Source: Phorcus lineatus
Lineage: Eukaryota > Mollusca > Gastropoda > Trochida > Trochidae
Direction of reading: 5' to 3'
Assembly: GCA_921293015.1 (NCBI GenBank)
Contig: OV121085.1
Location: 14,223,731 to 14,287,730, forward strand
DNA: 64,000 nt
A model generated the notes under the pieces. The model saw nothing but the letters and a program-made list of their open reading frames with translations, did not search any database and was not told the origin of the DNA. The translations under genes were made by a program, and so were the position numbers. Below, one piece after another: positions 11,181-22,964 of the stretch. Each line of letters opens with the position of its first letter. Position 1 is the stretch's first letter.

Positions 11181-12874
11181 TTTTAACATACACATTTACA
11201 AATGAAGCTTTCTACCCGATTAAATTGTAATATGTTCCTTTTAGAAAAAAGAATGAGAGAAAGAACTAGAAACAGATAAATCTTAATGAATGGAATGTAA
11301 CAAAGGAAAGTGGAGAATGTAAGGGAATCAGAGATGATGGAATGAAGCAACGAAAGCTAAGGGGTATGTCATTTAAGTGCTCTTTCTGCAAACATATCGT
11401 TTAATCATATATTCAGTGTTTCGTGATAAGACCGGCTACCTTTAAAAAAATAATACAATATCAAAGGTTGATAATTCAAATCAGAAGCACTCGGGTCAAA
11501 GATGAATGGCATTGAAGATCTGCAATTCTTACATCTTCTATGGCATGGTTACATGAACTAGAGCGTATTTGAAACCATGAACGCCGAGTCTATATGTTTA
11601 CAAACTCCAAAATATATATAAACAATAATCAAATGTCATAAAACTGTCAAAACCAAGTAATAAAGAGTTGGTAGACTATCTATGGATCAAAAGTAAACCT
11701 GATACCCTGCTTCTGCCAAGGGGACATCTAATTGGTTGTTGTAGGCACATTCACAAATCTTTATCAAACGATATCTTATCCAATATTATCGATTGTTGCT
11801 AAACATAAAAATTAAATGCTAATAGATCTAGTTTAGTGACGCCTTATTAAATATTTCATTCTAAAGCAGAAACACAATTTGGTTGCTGGTGTCAAACATA
11901 CAATCTTGCTTCGATTATCTAGAAGAGCAGTTAACTGATGAGGTTTTTTTAAAATAGACCTTAACATGGTGTATCTGAATTGAAAAAAGTGAACCTGAAC
12001 GATGAAGTTGTCACAAAATTTCATCGCAACATTTTCGTCCAGCTGACGTAAAGATATGGCGTTTTGATATCAATAATAATTTTAAAGAATGAGCTAAAGC
12101 ATTCGTTTATCTTTTCAATGAATCGAGTTCGAACTTAAAAGACAACCGCAAATAACAAAATTCACAACGTCAGAAATAACATACTATCTGTGCACATGGA
12201 TTTACATATAGACAAAAATATCAAAATATATATAAAGCAGTAGTTGAAAAATGTTGTTGGCTATCATTATTTGCATTTTATGAACGCTTCACTCTGTTCC
12301 TCGTATTCCTCCTCATCTATAACATTGGTACAAACATCAGCAAATCATTTTGTAACTATCTCTGACTTCACCGTATGTGTATACATCTAGAATAATAACA
12401 GAATGATGGAAACAGGTAGAGGGGCACTGTTCTGTAATGTACTAGTTCACCTTACCTCATTTGCCCTATTTTCTGAAATTTGTCCTTAGTGTTATTGGTA
12501 GTATCATTTGATTTTCAAAGACCTTTTCGAAGACTGGTCTCATTTTCGTCCTCACAGTTACTTCAATAATACAATCAACTCTCAGTTTCTTAACCATTCA
12601 GCAATCAACCAACTCAATTTATATTACAGAATGACAGTTTAAGAATTGTGTCCCTTTTCCAACTTAATCTGCAGTTGACTGTTAACACCGTTTGGATCGA
12701 ATGTGATGGAATTTAAAACAAATCTTTAATGAAATAAAAACGATGATGATTTGCCATAACTGTTGTGAGCTCTATACAACTCTACATATTAGCACTGATA
12801 CATCTCCACATCTCCTAGACAGACAATATGATATCATCTGATATTGAGTTAAAAGAGCTTTTGACAGCTGCTTG

Positions 12875-15800
12875 TCATTGGTCACTGTGGTCAGCTATTG
12901 GTTTCCTGTCAACAACTGCATAAACATCTCCTGATGATGAGATCATATGAGTTGTTTCTAATCCTAATGGGTCTTGCCCCTTGTCAACAAGTGCATAAAC
13001 ATCTCCGGTAAGGGAAACCGTGTGCTTCGTATCCATGTATTGCATCTCTTGCTTCTTATTCACAACCGGAGACGGATATTCAGAATGATTTGGATCAACA
13101 GCTGCATGTAGTTGATTGTCAATGTCAATATCAGCTGATGCATAGATGTCATTTTCCACCAAGACATCCGGCGTTTGCCTTTTCCGATTTTTCATCTCTC
13201 CTTCCACACTTTTATAAAGTTGGTTTTCGTATTTCTGACCAACAGACCGTTGATCTCCGTTTTCAGGGAGATTAGGTTCTTGTTTTCGCCTTCTGAGGAT
13301 CAGAAAGATAATTTTGATAATAGTGTTTCATTCTCGTAAAACGATGTCTACTAGTAATTGTATCCATGTACACGTTTTACATTTCAAATATATTTGATAT
13401 ATGCACTTATATGATTATTAAAGCAAACACTAAAAAAAGAGTCTCTCCTTCTTTTCAGCCACATAGGGCAAACTTTATGGATGTCTCATTTTTCGAATGT
13501 ACGTGATACAGTATATCAAGGTAATTGGTTCAATCAATCGACAATATAGAGGTCTCAAGTCCCTATTCTGATCCGCAAATGGTTCATAAAGTGCAACTTA
13601 ATTTGGAAACTTAATTCAAAAAGGTAGAAGACAAAATTTTAGTTGAAAGTGCTTCAAAGGTTATATAACTTACATTCTTTAAAATTTTACGTTTGATGTC
13701 GGTTTCGTCGTACACACAAATGTTTTTTTAATTTTTTTAACCAAACAATGTGAGATAATTCAAATAGATCAAATCATAAACTTTTCAAATCGAATTCATA
13801 TATCATGTCTTTTAAATATGTAAAGCAATTACACACCACGAACATATCCGAATCCTTAATGAGGGCACATATGATTGGAACCACTAAGAATATAAAACGC
13901 TTACGTTTTACTATCATTTGATTTTCTCGAAAGAAACGAATTTTTACATAAGTGTTGATAACATGATGATAACAAAGAGAGTATGATAAAATATGGATTG
14001 GTAAGTAACATATATGAATGTATTACCTGAAACAAACTACTGCTAAGACAACAATAAGAATAAGAAGTAGACTCCCTGCTATCCCTCCTGCTATAGCTGC
14101 AACTGGGGACAGGAAAACACAAGATTAGCATGCATTATTCAAGGGATGTATTTATTCATCGAGTGTATCAAATTGATAGAATATAAATAATGACAATATT
14201 GATGATTTAACGAATTTATTATATTTGGTATGATTTCAATATTGAAATACTAGAAATGTAAAGCAATTACGTACATATGTTTTTTGTTTATATAGGTAAA
14301 CATGTTTTCAATGGGCAATGACATATTTTTTATATAAACAGACTGGAACAAACGAACAGGATAATAATGTTTCGAATTGCAAGGCAATGTTTTAATCAGA
14401 TGGAGCAGTAAACTTGATCGTTTCAGCTATGCAACGATTTTCCCTACCTTAACGGATTAAAGGTTTTCACACAAAAATGGTTGCCTGTAGTTTTTGCTCG
14501 ACGCGTGATGCTAACTTCAACGACTACGGATCATCGAGTTGAGTAAAGAAATGTTAAACCCCTTGAAGATGATACACGTGACGTAAACTAATTATTATTT
14601 GGGGGAAAATTGAAGGAATGAATCTTTCAAAAATGTGCTACTGCCTCTTTGACAATGATATATAAACTTGCAAAATTAGTAGTCTGGTAAGCTTACTCAC
14701 TTTACCTGGATGTAGAAATTCTATTCCACTTCTATTCCAGCTCACACCAGTTTCATCAGTTACATATAATAAAGACGTTAGTCATAGCTGCGATGAATAA
14801 TAGTGATCGGGTGTTTGAAGAGTATTATAAGCCACTGTCTGAATTATGAAAATTAACTTTACCTGGGAACCCAGTAGTGGAAACGTTAGGGGTAATGGAT
14901 CCCGATATAGAAACAGTCGAACTCTCAGAGAGTGAAACAGTTGCATCTTGTGTCTTTGATGTCATTGAGGTTTTTATTTCAGGGGATGTTTTTGTTGTTG
15001 TTGGAATCGGCGTTGTTACTGATGTATTTCTATTTGGGTCGAAACACTCAAGTGAAAATTGCACAGCTGTAAGTAAATAAAGATAGAAGTTTTGGAATTA
15101 TTTCAATATATACTACAATAATATATCTACAATAATATATATTATTATTGTAGGAGGTCGAACAGATATTTCACAGGTTAATATTTTTTTCATTATTAGG
15201 CATACAGACTATAAGAGAGCGTTAGTGTTGAACGTGCTGATGAAACATAGTTATGCAAAAAGATGTGGTTAATGAAAACTATATGTGTCACAGTGTTTTC
15301 ATTTGACATGACGGCATTACTTTATGCACCCTGATATAGCATACTCTATCAATTTATTTATTTCATGATACAGTGATAAACTCTTAAAGAGTGAAACAAA
15401 ATATTTGATTTACCAGTTTCATTAGTTTTTACTTGAAGGTTTCCAGACATAGGTAGTGATTCATCCGTTGATATAACAAACAGCCACAGTACGTCCCAAG
15501 CTTTCTTATCCGCATAGTATGGTGAGGAAATCATATCCTTCGGACACGTGAAATCGAATGATGAATCAGACACTGACACTCTTGTTTTGCATCCTGGAAT
15601 GTTTAAATCTGGAAACATTGTTATCCTCGCGTCATTAATGAGTTGTATCCTACAGGAGCACAAGCCAGTGCTTCCTGAGATTGTTGTTGAGTTCATGTTG
15701 ATATTTGTTAAATGCGTTGTGGTTTGACCATATTGACACAATTGCAACTCTGAAATATAAATAAGATTGGATATTGTAGAAGAAATTCTCATTCAAACTT

Positions 15801-17524
15801 AATTTATTTTGCATTTTAATGTTGAACGTTAAGTCACTGATGTTCACAATATCTTTGAACCCTATTGTGAACTTCACACGTATCTATTTTTATGTTTTAA
15901 ATAAACACTAGAATACACTTTATTCACGTTTCTTCAATGTCTATAAAGTTTATGTAGTTTATCTCAGTGATGCGTGTTGAACGAAATGAAATCAACCTTT
16001 CAAATGTAATGAAGTCCTTACCTGTCCTTACTACTGAAACTGTTAAGTGATATGTGTACACGTGATATTCAGAACAATGAGTCATTTTATTTAAGTTATT
16101 GAAGATTAATTCAATTCAGGATGATTTTCCTATGACTTTACAATACTTGTTTCTTGCGAAAATCTTGTCAAAATTAAAAAGAAACTTCACGTCTGATCAA
16201 CGGTCGGCATTTAGAAAATATGGGCACATAATGCATTGACTAAGATGTTTTTAATTCTGTGCACCACGATGACGAAGTTCCCTAGATATCTGGTCAATAG
16301 AGTCAACGTTTCGGATCTGAACAGTAACTCATCCCCTTTTAGAAGTGAAAATATTAATAAGCAACTAGCATACTATTTCCAAATGAGAATGTCAGGGTAT
16401 GAACATGAATTGAGTGCATTACACTGAAGCAGTAATTTTTTCTGATAACGCGAATTTAGGATAGGACATGTTCCGAGAAGGCATCCCAAACAATGTTGAT
16501 TGCGACTCCGAATCGGTCAACCTCCTGCATACAACAATGTATGACATCCATCGCGTTTCTTTGATAAACTGATCCTAAGGAGGATGAAGAAAATACGTCT
16601 CCTACATAATATGATCCTGCATACCTGTACCTGAAATCGGTCAATGACGTTCCCTTCATACCAGGATTCTAGCATTTCATGGGAGAGATCACAAAACAAA
16701 TCCCTATTCAACTGCCTACGAATATCAGGTTCCATTATATCCATATATGTACCAATACTGTCTATCGGACAAGGCTGTCAAAATGAGTTTGAAATATGGT
16801 CGCTGTACAAGCAATTGTGGGTGATAAGATATGATTTTACATAGGAAAAGTGCATCCGTACCGTACTACATTCCTATTCTATCCTCTGTTTAAATTAAAC
16901 TCTTCCTCGACTTCTTGTAGGTTCCCCTGGCTGAAAAGCATTGCAATATAAACTAACTTGAAATAACCAAGCCAATGAAAACACTTCATGAATAAACATA
17001 CTCGTTGTCACAGAGGCAAACCCAGTGATGCAGTCATTAAGTGAGGCGACTGCGTTCTGTGAAGAAGATTGAAAGTGCATATTCGAATAAATTTAGCTTT
17101 TCCGTACCATACGAAACATTTCGAATGATAACTTTTACAACGGTGCTTCTGATTGCTCTACTAACTTTGCATCCAATCAGACTTCGACATCCTTGAAGTG
17201 AGAAACACTCCTATTCAGAAAGAGGTACAGGAATTCTTAAGGGTGCTACCTTTGTGGGGAGAGAATAATTACTAACAAACTGTCGAATAATAGACAATGT
17301 AAAATCTTATTAAGAGAAAGTTTCTATTTGATAAGGATGAAAATGTAAACATTCAATGGATTGCCGACCTCTTTATTGCAATGCAAATTGAGTGCAGAAC
17401 TAAACATCATAATCATATATCGCAATAAGAAACATGATAAAGGTAAGAATATGTTTTACTCACTCGAAGTGCCTCCTATCCATAGTGAGGAAAGGATTAG
17501 AGCAACTACGTTCAGTAATCCCAT
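12875..17524 (-). CDS. Receptor gene 2: CQYG-type ectodomain, stalk, TM, short YAVV-type tail
   Basis: Five exons: 17464-17524 signal peptide (starts MGLLNVVALILSSLWIGG), 15414-15749 ectodomain, 14863-15066 stalk, 14027-14102 membrane span (starts VAAIAGGIAGSLLLILI), 12875-13292 tail. Splice sites are GT-AG, phases 1,1,1,2; 1095 nt in all, 364 residues. The ectodomain exon is exactly as long as that of genes 1, 3 and 4 (336 nt), with Cys at CQYG, CSC, PGC and FTC and a conserved DVLWLFV stretch. The stalk opens with FSLECFD and is Thr/Ser-rich. The tail has the same basic start (RRRK) and NDIYASAD motif as gene 1, but only two good repeats, GDVYALVDK and GDVYAVVDR, so the repeat array is contracted or degraded. 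The ectodomain groups with genes 3 and 4, the TM and tail with gene 1. Function is inferred to be a cell-surface receptor; ligand unknown. Confidence 0.78.
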
Positions 17525-19848
17525 TGCTGGTTATAAGGTACACAGTTCTTCATACACGACGTCTCTTCTATAAAGATGAAACCCCTTGGCATAAGGTTGA
17601 ATTACACTTCGTTTCCTTTAAAAATAGCTTGCAAGTTGGGTAGATGGCCACACCATTACGGATATAGAATTTTCGAATGCATTCGTGTTCACCCAAGTGC
17701 AAAGTGTACCGTATATGGCATGGTATTCACTTTCTTTGTCCTGTTATTGCATACAACAACACTGGTGAAATAGAACAGGCTTAAGGGTAAACCATGTTTT
17801 TTCTTCTGCTTACAAACTGTGTATTTATAGATATAAGAGTATGATAATATCCGTGTTGAATCCCCTTACGTATAGTGTCTTATTGTTAATGACATTACAG
17901 AAGCGATATCAAAAATTGAGTGGCACATTTTCAACTATAAACCAGATACCAGGAAGTAAAAATGCTGTACAAATAAAAGGTTAACTCTTCATCTATATTC
18001 TGAAGATAAATAATATGAAGATGAACTGTAGATATAAAGATATTTTTTAGATTAAGACAGTAGAAAAGCATCACCGTCTCTTGCTACACATGTTTATCAA
18101 TGAAGCTAATAAAATGTTCTTTTATACATGTACACGGTTAGTTGAAGCATTGATATATTCTTAGCAAAGAAAATCCAAAGTTAAAGGACAAACTCTTTTT
18201 TATTCTGCAATACCCGAGCATTAACTTACTCCTTCATTTATAGACTCGTAAAACGGGTAAATTGGGGTATCCAGGGGGGTTTGTTGAAATTTCATCAACA
18301 CCATCATATCTATTTCTGTTGAGGTTTGTTGTTTTGTAAGTTTTTGTTATTCCTTTTATTTCATGTGGAAATTTATTTTCATGTATTTCTATATTTTTAG
18401 GGTAACAAAGCTTTAATCATAGAAGAATTTCTAGACCTCATTGCAAAAGGATATATACAATGACAACGTATTTTGATTGTCATCAAATACGTTCCTACAC
18501 CAACTCTTCATCGTTTTAGCCATTGTTGTCGTCTTTATCATCATCATGTTTATCTTTGTCCAACAGGGATACTCCGACTTTCCCTGATGTTCTGCGTCGA
18601 TGGAAGGAATTCCACAAATACACCTGGAAGAAAGTATTGCCAAAGTAACATTTTCTTTTCATATGGTTATGTCGGCTACCTATTTAAACATGTATAGTTT
18701 TTCAAGTTTTGTAAGAGGCGGCCGATACGTTATACGGTTATCATTAGAATTTGTTCGAGTGCTTTCTTGTATTTTAAGTGTTCCTTTCTCTGCACACAGA
18801 GATAGCTCCGCCATAAATTCCTATTATAGAAAGCATCTGTTCAAATACAAGTTCTTCCCGGGCTTCTGGCAGGTGCCCCTAGAGGTAAATTGAAGCAACA
18901 CGAACTACCTTGCAATATTTCAGCCCATGAAAACATTGCATGCATAGATGATATTTTTGTTGTCACAAAAGTCAATGCAAAGAATCAGGCACTTTAGAAA
19001 GGAACCATGTTCTCTCAATAAAGACTCAAAGGCAAATATACATTCTAATGAAATTAAGCTTTCCCTTGGCGCACGGAAATAACTGAGACTTCTCTAATGA
19101 TCACGTATGAAACTAAGTTTGATTGCATCCAATCCGCCTCTTCATTTCTACACCGAAAACGGTCGTATTGAAACAAAGGCTCGTAGATGAATCTGTGATG
19201 AAGCTGACTCTTTCATGAGAGAATGTACTGCGGCGAAGTCTTTTCCAGACGACTTCAGTTTGCTGTTGGGATAAAACACTTCCCGCTATTGGACTGGTAT
19301 ACAAGGGTTACTTCTCTGATTGGTTATAAAGTGATATACTGGGTATTTACTGAATAGTCTGTTAATCATTATGATTACAGGCTTGTTTTATTGTTATTCA
19401 GATCAATGAAATGCTTAATTACTTGATTTATATCGGCATCAATAGAACAACTGGTGTGCAATACTTGTATCCATGTGTTTAATGTGCTTAGTTTATGTGC
19501 TTGTCTAAGAAGAATATATACACTTGTCTGTAACAACTATCTCTAACAACCAATTAAGGTACACTTGAGAAAATATGTACATAGAACAAACAATTCATTA
19601 AAGGATAGTAGTATTCTCGATTTTATAAGCTCAAATCGAAAAAACCTTTTAATCAATACAGAAAATAGCAGAAACCCAAAGCATAAGCGAATACACAATG
19701 TCACTCAACCATACTTGAATGAGAATGTTTTGTCACAGGAATCAACATAAAATTTAAATTTCTAGGATTGACTGACCTTGTAGGCCACATCAGTTATAAA
19801 GGATAGCCTTGATTACTTTTAGTAGATTGATAACATTAAGACTGATTA
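17360..19848. repeat. Near-identical segmental duplication, left copy
   Basis: From intron 1 of gene 2, across its signal exon and 5' flank, to the insertion point of the Ngaro-like element. It matches 31730-34408 with only scattered differences. The alignment continues on the far side of the element: 25758-27000 matches 34409-35690. The left copy lacks about 236 bases present in the right copy at about 32607-32830, including the conserved upstream block. It is intergenic apart from the gene 2 signal exon; the short open frames inside are not convincing. Confidence 0.85.
18430..18660. other. Conserved intergenic block with a hydrophobic open frame (copy 1 of 3)
   Basis: Copies lie at 32990-33225 and 55840-56090. 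On the plus strand each can encode a very hydrophobic run (for example LAIVVVFIIIMFIF here). On the minus strand each ends in a frame reading SL(C/Y)I(S/P)FCNE. The third copy differs at many positions and neither reading frame is clearly protected. A lost exon or an unrecognised small gene is possible. Confidence 0.3.
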
Positions 19849-20395
19849 TTAAGCTAACTATCAATAAATGACAAAGACAGTGTTGTGGAAATAAATGGGC
19901 ACAGTTTATTCATACTGACTATAGCTAGGAGCCTGGGGACCATTTACACAGGGTGCCTACCAAAAGGTAACTGGACAAACCCGAGCAAGGTACACAACTG
20001 TGACAAGCAGTGTACCACAAATCATTAACAGTTAAGCCAGTAGGAGCAACACACTGACTGACTTACCATTAATGGGACACTAGGTAGGGAATCACATAGC
20101 CTGGTGAATATAGCAGCAAAACAAGTACACAAGCAGTGTAACCAAAATGATACCAGTATGAGTGCATACTGACATCATAATATGTAATACCAGGTAGGGG
20201 GTCACATATCCTGATATAAATAAGCAAAGCAAGTACACAAGCAGTGTACACCCAACATATTAGCTTAAAGCCAGCAGGAGGTTCACACTGACTGGCTCAA
20301 TAGAGTTATAACAGGTAGGGGATCACATAACCTACTACTACTCAGCTTAGCCATATGGGGCAAGAAAAAGCATTTGGACCCCAGACTCCCTGCCA
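19849..20395 (-). repeat. Ngaro B2 direct repeat (terminal copy)
   Basis: A 547-base repeat almost identical to 20850-21396; the visible difference is near its inner end (ctgcca against ccgcca). Internally it contains about three degenerate subrepeats of roughly 120 bases, each with 'aggtaggg(g/a)(g/a)tcacat' and 'agcagtgta' phrases. Confidence 0.93.
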
Positions 20396-20682
20396 ATACA
20401 TATAATAAACTGCACCAGTAAAGATGCATGAAATAGAATAAACAATACTTCACCATGAGGGAGAAAACAAAGGTTTTAAGACCCTTTTCATCCGAAATGT
20501 CCATCCGAGAAATGCAGCCACAGCTCTTTAATGTCAATACACGATTCCCTCAATTGTCTGGTAACAAAAGGAGTCCAGTAAGAGGGGTGGCATTCCGGAT
20601 GATCATCGGCAGGGCCCTGGAAAACACAAACAAACACAGCAGAAAAGGATATATGAACATATGATATGGGAGGGTGGGTGGG
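20396..20682 (-). other. Unique spacer between Ngaro A2 and B2
   Basis: A 287-base segment between the A2 and B2 repeats with no second copy in the window. In related elements the A2 and B2 repeats are usually described as adjacent, so this spacer is an oddity. No ORF in it is convincing; it contains a 'gggtgggtgggt' run next to A2. Confidence 0.6.
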
Positions 20683-20849
20683 TAACTTTGACAGTTTGAG
20701 AGCGGCAAGAAAAAGAGCGGAAAAGTAACTGTCGTTAGTATTAAAGCCTAGAACAAAGGGAGATAACTCCCATTACTGATGTGTATTGCTTGCCGCTAAT
20801 AAAATAATTTATCCTGTTATGATATGTTGTGATGGGATAAATTTAATTA
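20683..20849 (-). repeat. Ngaro A2 direct repeat (internal copy)
   Basis: A 167-base repeat matching 25591-25757 with one visible mismatch (agagcgg against agaacgg). It abuts B1 directly, so the A2/B1 joint 'ttaattattaagct' reproduces the junction that a circular intermediate would have. Confidence 0.93.
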
Positions 20850-21396
20850 TTAAGCTAACTATCAATAAATGACAAAGACAGTGTTGTGGAAATAAATGGG
20901 CACAGTTTATTCATACTGACTATAGCTAGGAGCCTGGGGACCATTTACACAGGGTGCCTACCAAAAGGTAACTGGACAAACCCGAGCAAGGTACACAACT
21001 GTGACAAGCAGTGTACCACAAATCATTAACAGTTAAGCCAGTAGGAGCAACACACTGACTGACTTACCATTAATGGGACACTAGGTAGGGAATCACATAG
21101 CCTGGTGAATATAGCAGCAAAACAAGTACACAAGCAGTGTAACCAAAATGATACCAGTATGAGTGCATACTGACATCATAATATGTAATACCAGGTAGGG
21201 GGTCACATATCCTGATATAAATAAGCAAAGCAAGTACACAAGCAGTGTACACCCAACATATTAGCTTAAAGCCAGCAGGAGGTTCACACTGACTGGCTCA
21301 ATAGAGTTATAACAGGTAGGGGATCACATAACCTACTACTACTCAGCTTAGCCATATGGGGCAAGAAAAAGCATTTGGACCCCAGACTCCCCGCCA
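20850..21396 (-). repeat. Ngaro B1 direct repeat (internal copy)
   Basis: A 547-base copy of B2, located between the SGNH ORF and A2. It carries the same internal degenerate subrepeats. The B copies in minus-strand reading contain short open frames that are repeated shadows, not genes. Confidence 0.93.
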
Positions 21397-21468
21397 CAAC
21401 TTCTTGTCTATACAAGAATGTCCCCACCAAATGCAACTACATTAAGGCTTATATTTTTTCATTGGCAA

Positions 21469-22028
21469 TTATGTGCGTAAAGCATTTTCAAGGTAATCTT
21501 GCAACACTGTGAGATAAATGTCATTCCCAAGGTCAGATAGATGTGTCCCATCCTCTCGATACATTCCTCGGATCAGGTTTGTGATGTCATGTTTGGCGAG
21601 AATGCCTCCTCTGCTGCACACCGCTACTGCTGCAAATCTGTTGACCCTCTTCCTCTTTAACTCTATAGCTGAATTGTTCTTCGCACCCCGCCACTGTAAT
21701 CTTGGTAACATTTCAGACCAAATAAGTTTTGTTTTGGGCATTAACATATTGATAGTATTGATGTCATGCTCTATAGCTGAACACAATTGTTTACTCGACA
21801 GTTCCACTAAGTCATTGGAGCCAAGCTGAATAACAAGTATGCTAGGTGGGGGTGAACGCTGTAACCTCTGCCGGATATAAGGCACTAGTTGGCACCAATG
21901 CATCCCCCTTTTACCGTGCCAATTGACATTACCTCCGAGGTCATCCATAGACATATTCAATCCTATTGGCCTGTTACTTGCTCTTCGCTGTGCCCAATAG
22001 ACAATGGAGGAGCCAATTATCCAAATAT
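21469..22028 (-). CDS. SGNH/GDSL-type hydrolase domain of the Ngaro-like element
   Basis: The first ATG is at 21960, but the frame is open back to 22028, just after a good 3' splice acceptor (tttattgcag). The added residues supply the nucleophile block IIGSSIVYWA. The other SGNH blocks follow: block II glycine in DLGGNVNWHGKRG, block III LGSNDL, and the C-terminal catalytic pair in DGTHLSDLG. All four blocks (Ser, Gly, Asn, Asp-x-x-His) are therefore visible. Without the upstream extension the catalytic Ser would be missing, so the domain is probably joined by splicing to upstream element coding sequence; I could not place the matching donor. SGNH ORFs are known in some Ngaro elements; the substrate and role in transposition are not established. 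Confidence 0.85.
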
Positions 22029-22052
22029 CTGCAATAAAATAACAAGGTTAAA

Positions 22053-22964
22053 TTATTCAGCCAGTGCTAAATTTATTCTGATATAAGACTGAAAACTGTT
22101 AGAGCTCCAGCGACCCCACTGCTTAATCTTGTCATATGGAATCCCTTGCATTGCAGCTGTTGTTGCTGCTCCAATCCGAAATGAATGAGACTTGAAGGTT
22201 GACGTGCTGTAACCGCTGAATCTAAGAGCCTTTGCCAGCACTGCCCTGAACTGGTACTGAGTAACTGGCTTCCCATTAAAATGTATGAATAAAAATTTTG
22301 TGGATACCTTTGGCCGGATTGATAAATAGGATTTTAACTGTTGAACTGCACATGGTGACTTGTGATGCTGTACTATTTCCAATGTTGACCCGCGGCCTTC
22401 CTGATCCGTTTTTGAGAACTGTACCTTGAGGATAATTCTGTTACTGGCGCATTCGACATCTTCTAATTTCAAACCGCCTTGTTGCTTGCAGCTCCCTCCG
22501 GATGGCGTAACCTCACTTATTCGTAGAAAACCAAAGAAGGTGATTGTGAAAATAGCTTTGAACAATGATGATTCATAGTGAGATGAACAAACAAAGTTTA
22601 GGTTACATACCAGCTTTTTGAGTAAAGTGAGGGTAATTGGAGCCCTGTTGTCTTGTTTAGATGACAATCTTCTCATACCTTTCAACATTTTTCTAAGTAG
22701 AAATTGGTCAGTTGGATCTGTAATACCAAGTACTTTATGACGTCTTCCTATTGCTGAAAGATGTTGTGCAGCAGTAACTGGTGAAAACTGATGTTTTGAC
22801 AGATAGCCCATATATCCTACTAAATGCTGCAAGGGAACTGGCCATGTGTTTTGTAACTGTACTTGGGATCTAAAAGATTCAAAATGGTCAACTGCACACT
22901 TATAAGCCTTCCTTGTGCTTTCTGCAATGGAATGATCTAATAGTCTTTCAGCTTCTGCTTCCAA
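22053..22964 (-). CDS. Tyrosine recombinase (YR) of the Ngaro-like element
   Basis: 303 residues. An N-terminal SAM-like core-binding region (STRKAYKCAVDHFESF near the start) is followed by the catalytic domain: the box I Arg in GFLRISEV, then SHSFRIGAATTAAM with the His-x-x-Arg pair, GRWSS as the second His/Trp position, and the Tyr nucleophile in FQSYIR close to the C-terminus. These are the hallmarks of phage-integrase-type recombinases. The enzyme would integrate a circular DNA copy of the element. It overlaps the end of the RT ORF by 28 bases in another frame. No in-frame stop or frameshift, so it is probably functional. Confidence 0.93.
   Translation of the reverse strand: MEAEAERLLDHSIAESTRKAYKCAVDHFESFRSQVQLQNTWPVPLQHLVGYMGYLSKHQFSPVTAAQHLSAIGRRHKVLGITDPTDQFLLRKMLKGMRRLSSKQDNRAPITLTLLKKLVCNLNFVCSSHYESSLFKAIFTITFFGFLRISEVTPSGGSCKQQGGLKLEDVECASNRIILKVQFSKTDQEGRGSTLEIVQHHKSPCAVQQLKSYLSIRPKVSTKFLFIHFNGKPVTQYQFRAVLAKALRFSGYSTSTFKSHSFRIGAATTAAMQGIPYDKIKQWGRWSSNSFQSYIRINLALAE

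Larger units (their letters stand above)
7645..12874. other. Intergenic region between receptor genes 1 and 2
   Basis: About 5.2 kb with no exon I can support on either strand. It holds a block shared with the 5' flanks of other receptors (8503-8635), a cluster of 'ggttcg(g/a)tac' direct repeats at about 10533-10610 that could be the end of a decayed DNA transposon, and a 130-base block repeated near 53910. The rest is AT-rich with no clear structure. Confidence 0.5.

Noticed and set aside
19849-21396. Reading the two 547-base repeats as LTRs of an LTR retrotransposon
   Set aside because: They do not flank the ORFs; the A and B repeats are split, and a tyrosine recombinase is present instead of an integrase.
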